Below, piece after piece: positions 33,195-43,929 of a stretch of DNA of 64,000 nt. The stretch covers positions 1 to 64,000 of the forward strand of contig NZ_JALPRX010000093.1 in NCBI RefSeq assembly GCF_023223525.1, read 5' to 3'. How positions within the stretch are numbered: position 1 is the first letter of the stretch; each line of letters opens with the position of its first letter. The notes beneath the pieces were generated by a model. That model did no database searches. It saw only the letters and a program-made list of their open reading frames with translations, and was not told the DNA's origin. The stretch is from Roseomonas acroporae (GTDB lineage Bacteria > Pseudomonadota > Alphaproteobacteria > Acetobacterales > Acetobacteraceae). The position numbers and the translations under genes are program-made.

Positions 33195-34460
33195 CTAGCG
33201 AGCCGCCAGCTCCTCCAGCGTCGCGGCCAGCACCCGCGTGCCCTTCGCCACCTGCTCCGGGCTCGAATACTCGGCCGGGTTGTGGCTGATGCCCTTGCGG
33301 CAGGGGATGAAGATCATGCCGGTGGGGCAGAGCGGCACCATGAACTGCGCGTCGTGGAAGGCGCCCGAGGCGATGTCGCGCTGGCCGTAGCCGAGGCCCG
33401 ACGCGGCGCGCGAGACCGCCTCCCGCACCATCGGGTCGAACACCGCCGGCAGGGCGTGGAAGCGTTCCAGCACATGCACGTCGCAATTGCGCACCGCCGC
33501 GCGGATGGTGGGCTCGATGGCGTCGCCGCGCTCCGTCAGCACGCCGGCATCGGGGTGGCGGAAGTCGATCGAGAACACGGCGCGGTCGGCGACGGTGTTG
33601 GAGCTGTTCGGCCCCACCTCCACCCGGCCCACGGTGAAGCGCAGTATGTCCGCGGGGTCCGCCATCAGCCGGTTCAGCGCCTCGATCGCGCGCACCATGT
33701 CCTGCACCGCGTCGCGCCGCAGGCCGAGCGGCGCGGTGCCGGCATGCGCGGTCTCGCCGGTGATGGTCACGGTGAACCAGCGGCTGCCCTGGATGCCGGT
33801 GACGACGCCGATGTCGAGCCCCTCGCGCTCCAGCACCGGCCCCTGCTCGATATGCGCCTCGACATAGGCGAAGGGCTTGCCGCCGAGCGGCCGGCGCGCG
33901 ATGTCGGCCTCCGATTCCAGCAGCGCGCGCAGCGCGTCGCCGAAGGTGATGCCCTCGGCATCGGTGACGGCGGCGAAGTCCTCCGGCCGCTTGCAGCCGT
34001 TGTAGCTCATCGAACCCATGCAGCCCGGGGCGAAGCGGCCGCCCTCCTCGTTGGTCCAGGCCACCACCTCGATCGGGCGCTTCGTGGCGATGCCGGCCTC
34101 GCGGATCGCCTGCACCGCCTCCAGCCCCGCCAGCACGCCCCAGATGCCGTCGAAGCGGCCGCCGTTCGGCTGGCTGTCCATGTGGCTGCCGGTCAGCACC
34201 GGCGCCGCGTCCGGATCCGTGCCCTCGTGCCGCAGGAACAGGTTGGCCGCCGCGTCCACGCTGACCGTGAGTCCGGCCTCCCCAGCCCAGCCGATCAGCA
34301 GGCGGCGCGCGGCGCGGTCCAGCTCGGTCAGGCAGGCGCGGTTGACGCCGGGTTCGCCATCAGCGCCGCGTATCGCGCCGAGCGCCGCCATGGCCATCAG
34401 CCGATCCCAATGCCGGGATTCCTGCACCGACGCTGCGCCACCCATGCTCGGCCTCTCCAT
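33195..34460 (-). CDS. M20 amidohydrolase (allantoate/carbamoyl-amino-acid type)
   Basis: A 421-residue Zn-dependent amidase of the AllC/HyuC group. Metal and substrate motifs are GSHMDSQPNGGRFDG, TNEEGGRFAPGCMGS, AHIEQGPVLE, GETAHAGTAPLGLRRDA and SGAFHDAQFM. The neighbours are HIU hydrolase (divergent), uricase and a purine permease, so allantoate or ureidoglycolate amidohydrolase is the most likely role. N-carbamoyl amino acid hydrolase cannot be excluded from sequence alone. The ATG at 34460 follows an AAGGGA site. Confidence 0.83.
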   Translation of the reverse strand: MERPSMGGAASVQESRHWDRLMAMAALGAIRGADGEPGVNRACLTELDRAARRLLIGWAGEAGLTVSVDAAANLFLRHEGTDPDAAPVLTGSHMDSQPNGGRFDGIWGVLAGLEAVQAIREAGIATKRPIEVVAWTNEEGGRFAPGCMGSMSYNGCKRPEDFAAVTDAEGITFGDALRALLESEADIARRPLGGKPFAYVEAHIEQGPVLEREGLDIGVVTGIQGSRWFTVTITGETAHAGTAPLGLRRDAVQDMVRAIEALNRLMADPADILRFTVGRVEVGPNSSNTVADRAVFSIDFRHPDAGVLTERGDAIEPTIRAAVRNCDVHVLERFHALPAVFDPMVREAVSRAASGLGYGQRDIASGAFHDAQFMVPLCPTGMIFIPCRKGISHNPAEYSSPEQVAKGTRVLAATLEELAAR

Positions 34461-34621
34461 TGCTGCGTATCCCTTGCCGGCGCGTTTCTGGGCGCCGGCC
34501 GCGTGGGACGCAACCGTCGTCCCGGCCTCGCCGTCGCGCAAGTGGCGACACGGGTTGCGGGCGCCGACAGCGGCCTGCATCCTGCCGGCCGGTTCGGAAT
34601 GCCCCAGACGGAGGCGCGCCC

Positions 34622-34990
34622 ATGGCCCACTCGCACGCGGATTCGATCCTCTCCACCCACATGCTCGACACGGTGAAGGGCGGCCCCGCCGTCGGCGTGG
34701 CGGTGGAGTTGTGGCGGCTGGAAGGCGGCGAGGCGGCGCTGGTGAACCGGGCCGTCACCGATGCCGATGGCCGTGCGGACACGCCGCTGCTGCCGCCGGC
34801 CGAGTTCGTGCCCGGCGTGTACGAGTTGCGCTTCCACGTCGGCGCCTATTTCGCGGCGAGCGGCGTGGCGGCCGAGCCGCCCTACCTCGACGTGGTGCCG
34901 GTGCGGGTGGGGCTGTCGGCGGCGGGAGGACACTACCACGTGCCGCTGCTGTGCTCGCCCTGGAGCTACACGACCTACCGAGGGAGCTGA
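34622..34990 (+). CDS. uraH: 5-hydroxyisourate hydrolase (transthyretin-like)
   Basis: A 122-residue transthyretin-fold enzyme that opens the ring of 5-hydroxyisourate, the uricase product. The N-terminal LSTHMLDTVKG carries an active-site His, and the C-terminal tetrapeptide YRGS is the family's signature. PPYLDVVPVRVGL and HYHVPLLCSPWSYTTYRG are typical. It has no signal peptide, so it is cytoplasmic. It is divergent from the M20 gene across 161 bp. Confidence 0.93.
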   Translation: MAHSHADSILSTHMLDTVKGGPAVGVAVELWRLEGGEAALVNRAVTDADGRADTPLLPPAEFVPGVYELRFHVGAYFAASGVAAEPPYLDVVPVRVGLSAAGGHYHVPLLCSPWSYTTYRGS

Positions 34991-35021
34991 GGCGGCGGCG
35001 CCGGGAGGGTTCCGCCGCTTT

Positions 35022-35257
35022 CCGGGGAAGGCTCTGCCTTCCCCGGACCCCATCCGCGCAGGGAGGGCTTTGCCCTCCCTGGAACCCTCCCACCAGGAAC
35101 CTCAGGTTCCTGGACCTCCGCTGGCGTTTTCCGGCCCGGGCGTCGAACCATGCGAGGCGCGAAGATCGAACGGGGGTTCCAAGGGGGCTTCGCCCCTTGG
35201 CGGAGGATCCAAGGAGGCGGCGCCTCCTTGGTCGGGGTCGCAGGGGGCGAAGCCCCC
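35022..35257. terminator. Hairpin array 2, six consecutive stem-loops
   Basis: Six stems follow each other between uraH and uricase (convergent): 35022-35046 (11 bp, TCT loop), 35059-35081 (10 bp, TTT loop), 35093-35113 (10 bp, 1-nt centre), 35179-35200, 35209-35231 and 35243-35257 (6 bp, GAA loop). They fill nearly the whole 283-bp gap. Such density is far beyond one terminator and marks a repeat module shared with arrays 1 and 3. Confidence 0.72.
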
Positions 35258-35273
35258 CGCCCCCCTCAGGGTC

Positions 35274-36113
35274 TCAGCCCCGGCCGACGGTGCACTCGAT
35301 CTGCCCGTGCGGCTCGTCGGTCGCCACGAACACCTGGTTGTTGTTCTCCAGCCCGAACGCCTTCAGGTTCAGCGGGATGTAGTGCTTGTTCGGGCACGCC
35401 ATGCTGACGTCCTCGATCTCCGGCACCGCCTCCAGCGCCGCCGTGCCCATGCGGTACAGGCTGTCCTGCACGCTGTAGCTGTAGGTGGTGGCGAACACCT
35501 CGATCATCGTGGAGAGGATCTTCGCGTTCGCCGCCTCGTAGTCGGCCGGCTCCGCGTTCCAGTGCCAGGAGGCCTCCATGGCGGTGGCCGCGATGCGGTC
35601 GTCGGTCTCGGCCAGGGTGGTGAAGCCGTCCTTGTGGAAGTTCGACCAGCCCGACTGCGTGGACTTGAGGAAGGAGAAGCCCGAGACGCCGGAAAGGGTG
35701 GAGACCGCGTCGCGCGTCGCCACCACCTTGGCGTAGGGCCTGCCGTTGCTGTCCAGCACGAAGCTGTGCGGGTGCGGCGTGCCGCCGAAGGCGAGGCGCA
35801 CCCACTTCGTCTCGTGCGCCGTCACCGTCGCGGACTCGACCTGCGGGTAGGCGCCGAGCAGCTTCTCGGCCACGGCCTTGCAGAACGGCTCGTTCTGCAG
35901 GGTCATGTTCTCGCGCGCCACGATGTTGACGATGTTCTTCACCGTGTCGGTGCAGAGCGAGGTGGAGTTGTCGGCATCGGTGAAGGCGCGGCCGAAATCG
36001 CCGGTGACCATCGCCTGCACGCTGAGGTCGCGCACCTCGTGCCGCTCGCCGTCGCGGTGGACGCGCATCACGCGGACCTTGCCCTTGCCGTAGGTCTTGC
36101 TCACGAGGGACAT
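35274..36113 (-). CDS. uox: Urate oxidase (uricase)
   Basis: A 279-residue cofactor-free uricase. Recognisable segments are YGKGKVRVMRVHRDGERHEVR, FTDADNSTSLCTDTVKN, FKDGFTTLAETDDR-like text (FHKDGFTTLAETDDR) and LGLENNNQVF-like text (FGLENNNQVFVATDEPHG). It converts urate to 5-hydroxyisourate plus H2O2, passing product to the HIU hydrolase nearby. A purine permease lies 192 bp upstream on the same strand. The OHCU decarboxylase that should complete conversion to S-allantoin is not in the window. Confidence 0.93.
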   Translation of the reverse strand: MSLVSKTYGKGKVRVMRVHRDGERHEVRDLSVQAMVTGDFGRAFTDADNSTSLCTDTVKNIVNIVARENMTLQNEPFCKAVAEKLLGAYPQVESATVTAHETKWVRLAFGGTPHPHSFVLDSNGRPYAKVVATRDAVSTLSGVSGFSFLKSTQSGWSNFHKDGFTTLAETDDRIAATAMEASWHWNAEPADYEAANAKILSTMIEVFATTYSYSVQDSLYRMGTAALEAVPEIEDVSMACPNKHYIPLNLKAFGLENNNQVFVATDEPHGQIECTVGRG

Positions 36114-36305
36114 GGCCTGTCTCCTTCGGTATGTCTTCTGCCGGTGGGGGGAAGCGGCGTGCGGCGGAAGGCCGCGTGCGCGCCGCGGGAAAGGCGGGGC
36201 GGCCGCCGGTGCCGCCGCCGTGGCGGGCTGGCCTCGGCGGCGCCGTGACGGGGGAGAGCGCGAAGGGCGATCCGCGCCCGGGCGGCCCCGCGGGCCGCCC
36301 GGGGC

Positions 36306-37706
36306 TCAGACGTGCTCGGCCGCCGCCGCCGAGGCCGAGGCCTCGTGCCGCGCCTCCTCGGCGCTGCCGATGCCGTTGAAGAAGGCGTTCAGCAGCACCG
36401 AGACGATGGCGGCGAGCAGGATGCCGGATTCGAGCAGCGGGTGCAGCCCGTGCGGCAGGTTGCGGAAGAAGTTCGGGGCCACCAGCGGGATCATGCCGAA
36501 GCCGACCGAGACCGCCACAACGAACAGGTTGTAGTGGTTGGTCTTGAAGTTGACGTTGGTCAGGATGCGCGCGCCGGTGGCGGCGACCATGCCGAACATG
36601 ACGAGGCCGGCGCCGCCCAGCACCACCTGCGGCACCGCCTCGACCAGCGCGGCCATCTTCGGCAGCAGGCCGAGCAGCAGCATGATGATGCCGCCGACGA
36701 CGGTGACCCAGCGCGAGCGCACGCCGGTCACGCCGACCAGGCCGACGTTCTGCGAGAAGGAGGTGTAGGGGAAGGTGTTGAAGATGCCGCCGATGATGGT
36801 GCCCACACCGTCGGCGCGCAGGCCGCGCGTGAGGTCGTCCTGCTCGATGCGCTTCTCGGTGATGTCCCCGAGCGCCAGGAACATGCCGAGCGATTCGATC
36901 ATCACCACCACCATCACGATGCACATGGTGACGATCGGGACGAGGTGGAACTGCGGCATGCCGAAGTGGAACGGCAGCACGACGTCGAACCACGGCGCCG
37001 CCGCCACCTTCTCGAAGTGCATCACGCCGAGCGCCGCGGCGAGCACGGAGCCGGCGACGATGCCGAGCAGCACCGCGACGTTGGACAGGAAGCCGCGGCC
37101 CCACTTGATCAGCGACATGATGATGACGAGCACGAACAGCGCGATGCCGAGGCCGGTGAGCTGGGCGTAATTGGCGTTCAGCACGTAGCCGGGCTGGCCG
37201 TCCACGGTGCGGGGCAGCATCGGCAGGCCGCCGCCCGCCCAGTTGATGCCGACGCGCATCAGCGAGATGCCGATCACCAGGATGATCGTGCCGGTCACCA
37301 CGGGCGGGAAGAGCGGCAGCAGGCGGCTGATGAAGGGGGCGACCAGGACGCCGAAGATGCCGGCCGCGATCACCGAGCCGTAGATGCCGAGGATGCCGAC
37401 CTCCGGCGCCGCCGCCATGGAGAGCATCGGCCCGACCGAGGCGAAGGTGACGCCCATCATCACCGGCAGGCGGATGCCGACGCCGGGCAGGCCGAAGCAC
37501 TGCACCAGCGTCGCGATGCCGCAGGCGAAGAGATCGGCGCTGATGAGGAAGGCCACCTCCTCCGGGCGCAGGTTCAGCGCGCGGCCGATGATGAGCGGCA
37601 CCGCCACCGCGCCGGCATACATGACGAGAACGTGCTGCAGCGCGAGCGGCACCAGCCTTGGCAGCGGCAGCTTCTCATCGACCGGATGGACGGCGACCTG
37701 CTTCAT
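36306..37706 (-). CDS. NCS2 xanthine/urate permease
   Basis: A 466-residue nucleobase:cation symporter-2 with about 12 to 14 membrane segments. Motifs are LALQHVLVMYAGAVAVPLI near the N-terminus and SFSQNVGLVGVTGVRSRWV, the NCS2 signature QxNxG region. Given its place upstream of uricase, urate or xanthine uptake is the likely role; uracil is less likely. An AAAGG site precedes the ATG at 37706. Confidence 0.88.
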   Translation of the reverse strand: MKQVAVHPVDEKLPLPRLVPLALQHVLVMYAGAVAVPLIIGRALNLRPEEVAFLISADLFACGIATLVQCFGLPGVGIRLPVMMGVTFASVGPMLSMAAAPEVGILGIYGSVIAAGIFGVLVAPFISRLLPLFPPVVTGTIILVIGISLMRVGINWAGGGLPMLPRTVDGQPGYVLNANYAQLTGLGIALFVLVIIMSLIKWGRGFLSNVAVLLGIVAGSVLAAALGVMHFEKVAAAPWFDVVLPFHFGMPQFHLVPIVTMCIVMVVVMIESLGMFLALGDITEKRIEQDDLTRGLRADGVGTIIGGIFNTFPYTSFSQNVGLVGVTGVRSRWVTVVGGIIMLLLGLLPKMAALVEAVPQVVLGGAGLVMFGMVAATGARILTNVNFKTNHYNLFVVAVSVGFGMIPLVAPNFFRNLPHGLHPLLESGILLAAIVSVLLNAFFNGIGSAEEARHEASASAAAAEHV

Positions 37707-38188
37707 CGAGTGACCTTTCTGGGCCGAGCGGTGCCGTGGGAAGGCGGTGCCGTTCGGAAGTCGAACCGGTAACGTTCCGTGGGTGCATCCGAGCAAATTC
37801 CAGGCCATGCCGGGCCGCCGTTGCCCCGCCCGCACCCGGGCCGGATGGCGGGCCTGGCCCCCTGCCGCGCCGGCCGAGACCGGCGGCCCCGGCCCGCCGA
37901 CCGCGTCACCCGCTGCCACCGCCTCCGCGGCGCCGCAACCGCTATCGCCGCCACCGCGGCCGCGATTGCCTCCATCATCGGCAGAGTGACCATCTCCTGG
38001 GCCGCCGCCATCCGCGGCGGCGGCAGGGCGCGGCGGCGATGCCGGCTTCACTCCCCAGGGGCTCCACTCCCCAGGGTGGATGGCAGTAGGGCGGATGGCA
38101 GTCGCGACGAGGAGGGCGGCGACCGGACCGACGAGAAAGGCCGCCGCGCATCGGCCCGCCGCTTCCGCCGCCCCACCCGGCGGACACG

Positions 38189-38219
38189 AAAAAGGCCGCG
38201 TCCCGAGGGAACGCGGCCT
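38189..38219 (-). terminator. Rho-independent terminator downstream of fusA
   Basis: On the minus strand a perfect 9-bp stem (AGGCCGCGT with ACGCGGCCT, extended by CCC/GGG pairing) is followed by TTTTT. It is the most classical intrinsic terminator in the window, about 250 bp past the fusA stop. Confidence 0.85.
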
Positions 38220-38371
38220 GGCACAGGCGGCGTGGAAGGGCCCGCCCGGGTGGCGGCGGGCGGCAGCCGGTCCGGATCGTGCTCGCCGGGCCGAGGTCCC
38301 GGCGCGTTCGCAGGCCGCCCCCATCCGTGGCCGGATCGGGCAGGCCGGGTCGTGGCGGCGCCATGAAACGG

Positions 38372-38395
38372 CCCAGGGCGCCGGAGCGCCCTGGG
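38372..38395 (-). terminator. 10-bp hairpin just past fusA
   Basis: CCCAGGGCGC (38372-38381) pairs perfectly with GCGCCCTGGG (38386-38395) around a 4-nt loop, 71 bp past the fusA stop. No T-run follows. It may protect the mRNA 3' end or pause polymerase before the intrinsic terminator. Confidence 0.6.
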
Positions 38396-38465
38396 CTGGC
38401 AGGCCGTGCGGTCGGGCCGCTCCCCACGGAGGATCGCTCCGAGGGGGCGCGGCGGCCGCCTGCCG

Positions 38466-40547
<2,082 letters not shown>

Positions 40548-40832
40548 GGGGGGCCTCCATACGCGAAAGGCAGGCCCGGCCCCGGGGAAGGTCCCCACGC
40601 CGCCCGCCGAACGATGCAAAAGTTGCGGTGATTGAGCCGGTCTCTCGGCGGAGAGATGCGCTGTCCGGCGCGGATTTGCAAGGGAGTACGGGCCGCGGGC
40701 CGCCCCGGGCATGGCCGGCCCGCATGGCAGGCGCGGGGCGGACGCGGGCGGCAGGGCCTCCGCCGAGGCCCGGCCGCCGCCACGGCCGAAGCGGGCCGGC
40801 CCCTACCCGGACGGAACGCGGACATCGCCCAG

Positions 40833-40877
40833 GCACCGTTATCGCAGGCAGCGTGATCGCCGGCACCGTGATCGCCG
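40833..40877. repeat. 15-bp minisatellite, three units
   Basis: GCACCGTTATCGCAG, GCAGCGTGATCGCCG and GCACCGTGATCGCCG lie in tandem in the 467-bp gap between fusA and the next gene (40548-41014). The rest of that gap, apart from the palindrome that follows, shows no gene. Confidence 0.85.
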
Positions 40878-40895
40878 GAAACGCCCGGAAAGAAT

Positions 40896-40927
40896 TGCTG
40901 CATTGCAGCGAATGCTGCGATGCAGCA
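40896..40927. promoter_or_regulatory. 32-bp near-perfect palindrome
   Basis: The outer arms TGCTGCAT and ATGCAGCA and the inner arms GCAGC and GCTGC are perfect, separated by one mismatch, around a GAAT loop. It lies 88 bp before the membrane-protein gene at 41015. Size and symmetry suit an operator or a cruciform; no T-run follows, so a terminator is less likely. Confidence 0.55.
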
Positions 40928-41014
40928 TGATCCTGCCACCTGGATACGGCGTAGCACGGGCGCCGGCCGGCAGGTCCGGCCGCCACCCCCACGCCACCGG
41001 AGGCAAGGGCTACC

Positions 41015-41527
41015 ATGCGCGAACGGGATACGGAACACGGGCGTCACCCCCAAGGACACGACGCCGACGGGCACGGCATCGGCTGGGCCACGCTGCTGCC
41101 GCTCTGCTGCATCGTGGTGCTGGCCGTGGCCACGCTCGTGGCCGGCATCCAAGCCGCCATGTCGACGGCGCTGCGGCCGGTGCCGGGCGACATGCTGCGC
41201 GTCGCGGCCCGCAGCGATGCGCCTTCCGGCACGCGGGTCGTCTTCGTGGCGCGGCGGCCGGACGGCGCGGCCTGCCAGATCGGCCTCGGCGAGGCGGCGG
41301 ATGCGGGCGGCTCCCTGCTGGTGGTCGGGCGCGACGCCGAGGGCGGGATCGCCGCGGTCTGGGCCTCGACCGGGCGCAGCGCCAATGCCGGCACCGACTG
41401 CGGCAACGGCGCGGAGCTGCGGATGGCCGAAACGCAGTTCCGTGCCCTGCAGGGCGCGGCCCGGCTGAACCCGAGCCTGTCCCGGACCGGCCTGTCGATG
41501 GATGCGCCGCTGCCGATGATGCCCTGA
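41015..41527 (+). CDS. Hypothetical single-pass membrane protein
   Basis: A 170-residue protein I do not recognise. A His-rich N-terminal stretch (GRHPQGHDADGHG) precedes one membrane helix (about 24-47: WATLLPLCCIVVLAVATLVAG). The remaining 120 residues should be periplasmic, with Cys in ACQIGLG and TDCGNG that could form a disulfide. Codon use fits a real gene, and GGAGG (40999-41003) lies 11 nt before the ATG. It stands alone between fusA (divergent) and the GntR gene (convergent). Confidence 0.65.
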   Translation: MRERDTEHGRHPQGHDADGHGIGWATLLPLCCIVVLAVATLVAGIQAAMSTALRPVPGDMLRVAARSDAPSGTRVVFVARRPDGAACQIGLGEAADAGGSLLVVGRDAEGGIAAVWASTGRSANAGTDCGNGAELRMAETQFRALQGAARLNPSLSRTGLSMDAPLPMMP

Positions 41528-41656
41528 GCCGCCGCGGCGAGCCCTCCGCGGCCCGCCCGGCGAGGGCTTCCGCGGTCGGCGCCGGAGCCGGTTGCGCGGT
41601 CGGGGCGAATCGGCCGCCCGCAGCACCTTTCCGGCCGGGCGATCCCGCCGCCCGTG

Positions 41657-42514
41657 TCAGGGCGGATCCGCAGCCTCGTCCGCCGCCGCTCCGCCCTGGC
41701 CCGCCACCTCGGCCGACGTCCCGAGCCGGAGCGCATAGCTGAACCGATCCGCCGCCGCGTGGACGTTGGTGGTCGCCTCCAGCAGCCGCCCGCCCGCCGC
41801 CAGGAAGCGGCGCCGGATGTGCAGCCCCGGCGATCCCGCCGCCACGCCCAGCGCCGCCGCCTGCGCCGGCGCCAGCGCGATCGCGGCGATCTCCTGCAGC
41901 ACCTCCGTCACGGCGATGCCGAGCCGCTGCCCGATCAGGCGGTAGACCGGCGTCGTCGTCACCTCGGGCAAGGCCGCGATCGCGGCGAATTCCGGCGCGA
42001 CGTAGAGATCGGCGCAGGAGATGGGCGGTGCCGCCGGGTCGGCCGGCAGGCGAAGCCCGCCGACATGGCACCAGCGCGTGCCGGCCTCGCAGCCCATCCA
42101 GCCCGCCATGGCGGCGTCGGCCACCACCTCGTCGCGTCGTCGGATCGCCAGCGTGGTACGCCCCGAATAGCCCATGATGTCGGTCGCCGAGCGCACCGCC
42201 AGCACGTAGCTGCTGCGCGGCGTGTCGGCGACGATGCGGGTCCCCACCCCCTGGCTCCCCGCGACCAGGCCCAGTTCGCGCAGCCGGCGCAGCGCCTCGC
42301 GCACCGTGGAGCGGCTGACGCCGAACAGCCGCCCCAGCTCCTGCTCCGTGGGCAGCAATTCGCCGACGCGGCGACGGCCGGCCAGGATGTCGGCGGCCAG
42401 CGCCGTGGCCACGCTGGCGTAGCGCGGCTGCGCGCCGGCGAGGAGCTGGCCGGCTTCGGCCGCGCCGTTCCCGGCGACGGGCGGCGGGGCCGAGTCGGGG
42501 AGGCGGAGCGGCAT
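41657..42514 (-). CDS. GntR-family regulator with UTRA domain
   Basis: A 285-residue HutC-subfamily transcription factor. The winged helix (LLPTEQELGRLFGVSRSTVREALRRL, about residues 53-78, quoted as two parts: LLPTEQELGRLF and GVSRSTVREALRRL) is followed by a UTRA effector domain ending RFSYALRLG. The effector is unknown. The palindrome TGTCCGGACA lies 28 bp before its ATG, suggesting autoregulation. The same core occurs in the promoter at 17.35 kb. A GAGAGG site precedes the ATG. Confidence 0.87.
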   Translation of the reverse strand: MPLRLPDSAPPPVAGNGAAEAGQLLAGAQPRYASVATALAADILAGRRRVGELLPTEQELGRLFGVSRSTVREALRRLRELGLVAGSQGVGTRIVADTPRSSYVLAVRSATDIMGYSGRTTLAIRRRDEVVADAAMAGWMGCEAGTRWCHVGGLRLPADPAAPPISCADLYVAPEFAAIAALPEVTTTPVYRLIGQRLGIAVTEVLQEIAAIALAPAQAAALGVAAGSPGLHIRRRFLAAGGRLLEATTNVHAAADRFSYALRLGTSAEVAGQGGAAADEAADPP

Positions 42515-43026
42515 GTGGCGAACCTCTCGCGGGAAGGCGGATGTCCGGACAATCCTACAACAGCCTGCGACACAGATCAGGTGGGAGAGAAGGGGCCGCG
42601 AAGCCATCGGGGCGGTGGCCCGCCGTCGCCCCCTACGGCGGATTCCGGCCCCCGAGCGGGCCCCTACCCGGGACGGTGCCCGCCGGCCTGCCCTTGGCGC
42701 CGCTTTCGCCCTCTCCCGGCGGGCGAAAACCCACCGGGCATGCCGGGAGCGCATCGTACGGGCGCCGGGATCCCCCGGCCCGCCCGACCGAAAGAGGCCG
42801 GGAGGCGGCTTCGCCCCCGGGATATCGTTCCCGGCGCGGGGTCGGGACAGCGGCTCCGGACGGGTCGGCGAACGCCGCCATGGGTGCCGAGCCCCCAGGC
42901 GCCGCCACGCCCCGGCGATCCGCTCCCGCCGGCCGGCGCTGCCTCCCCATCCCGCGCGGCCGTCCCGCCCGCCCTCGGCTGCGATGCCGCCCCGGCCGGC
43001 CCCCGGCCGGTCGGCGACGGCCGGGA
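42515..43026. other. 512-bp gap upstream of the GntR gene
   Basis: Apart from the operator at 42541-42553, I see only GC-rich sequence without a believable gene. Small hairpin-prone stretches are present. The GntR promoter must lie between about 42530 and 42600 on the minus strand; CTGATC and TAGGAT spaced 17 bp are weak candidates. Confidence 0.5.
42541..42553. promoter_or_regulatory. GntR-type operator upstream of the GntR gene
   Basis: ATGTCCGGACAAT contains the perfect 10-bp palindrome TGTCCGGACA (42542-42551). On one strand it shares the 11-mer TTGTCCGGACA with the operator inside the promoter at 17349-17360. It is probably bound by the adjacent regulator. Confidence 0.6.
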
Positions 43027-43605
43027 TCAGAACAGCTTCAGCGCCAGGAAGCCCAGCACGATGCCGCCGGCGGCGGCGCTGGTGACGAGCGTGAGGCGCT
43101 TCTCGATGAACTCGCGCACCGCCGGGCCGTAGCGCCGCACCAGCCAGGCGATCAGGAAGAAGCGCGCGCCGCGTGTCACGATGCTGGCCAGCAGGAAGAT
43201 GCCGAAATTGAACTGCGCCGCGCCGGAGGCGATGGTGACGATCTTGAAGGGGATCGGCGTCAGCCCCTTGATCAGGATCACCGCCGCGCCCCACTGGTCG
43301 TACCAGCCGGTGAAGCGCACCAGCGCATCGGCATAGCCGTAGGCGCGCAGCACCGGCGCCGCCAGCGCGTCGAACAGCCAGTAGCCGATCGCGTAGCCCA
43401 GCACGCCGCCCAGCACGGAGGCGATGGTGCAGATCTGCGCGTAGCGGTAGGCGAGGTCCGGCCGCGACAGGCACATCGGCACCAGCATGGCGTCCGGCGG
43501 GATGGGGAAGAAGCTGCTCTCGGCGAAGCTGACCCCGGCCAGCCAGGCCGGCGCGCGGCGGTGCGCGGACAGGCGCAGAACCCAGTCGTACAGGCCACGC
43601 AGCAT
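43027..43605 (-). CDS. DedA/YqaA-type membrane protein
   Basis: A 192-residue inner-membrane protein of the SNARE-associated/VTT family (YqaA branch). AESSFFPIPPDAMLVPMCLSR and GLTPIPFKIVTIASGAAQFN are the paired re-entrant-loop motifs of this fold. Members act as lipid scramblases or transporters. The exact lipid is unknown. It is a single gene; the 324-bp gap upstream holds a minisatellite. Confidence 0.86.
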   Translation of the reverse strand: MLRGLYDWVLRLSAHRRAPAWLAGVSFAESSFFPIPPDAMLVPMCLSRPDLAYRYAQICTIASVLGGVLGYAIGYWLFDALAAPVLRAYGYADALVRFTGWYDQWGAAVILIKGLTPIPFKIVTIASGAAQFNFGIFLLASIVTRGARFFLIAWLVRRYGPAVREFIEKRLTLVTSAAAGGIVLGFLALKLF

Positions 43606-43801
43606 GGGCGTCGCATTCCCCTCGGTCGAGCCGGACGCATGCCATGGCCGCATGCTGCGGCGCAACATGGAATTGGCCCCGATCGGGGACCGTATCATGG
43701 CAGTTCCGGAAAGGCCGATACCTGGCAGGGGCCGGACCGGCGGCAGCGCCCCCGGCGGGGCTCCCCATGGCCACGCTCGCGCGGGCGGGCATTCCTGGCC
43801 C

Positions 43802-43840
43802 GACCCATCGGCCCGGACCATCGGCACGGCCCATCGGCAC
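43802..43840. repeat. 13-bp minisatellite, three units
   Basis: GACCCATCGGCCC, GGACCATCGGCAC and GGCCCATCGGCAC lie in tandem. With some CATGC-containing inverted repeats near 43600-43660, this is what the gap 43606-43929 holds. Confidence 0.8.
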
Positions 43841-43929
43841 GGGCGGCGGCATCGCCCGGCCCGTCCTGGACGGGGCGGGCGCCGCGCCCTCGCGGGTTCC
43901 GGACAGGCCGGCGGGCGATGCCGTGGGCG

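Larger units (their letters stand above)
37707..38465. other. 759-bp gap between purine permease and fusA
   Basis: The reading frames here are low-complexity Ala/Arg/Pro text without family resemblance, so I call no gene. The gap holds a T-run terminator (38189-38219) and a hairpin (38372-38395) for fusA. It also has an imperfect direct repeat near 38049-38075 (GGGGCTCCACTCCCCAGG-like). The promoter of the purine permease must be in its left part, but no clear hexamers stand out. Confidence 0.6.

Noticed and set aside
37779-38366. 195-residue plus-strand frame between the purine permease and fusA
   Set aside because: Low-complexity Arg/Ala/Pro composition running through the terminators of fusA; no recognisable domain.
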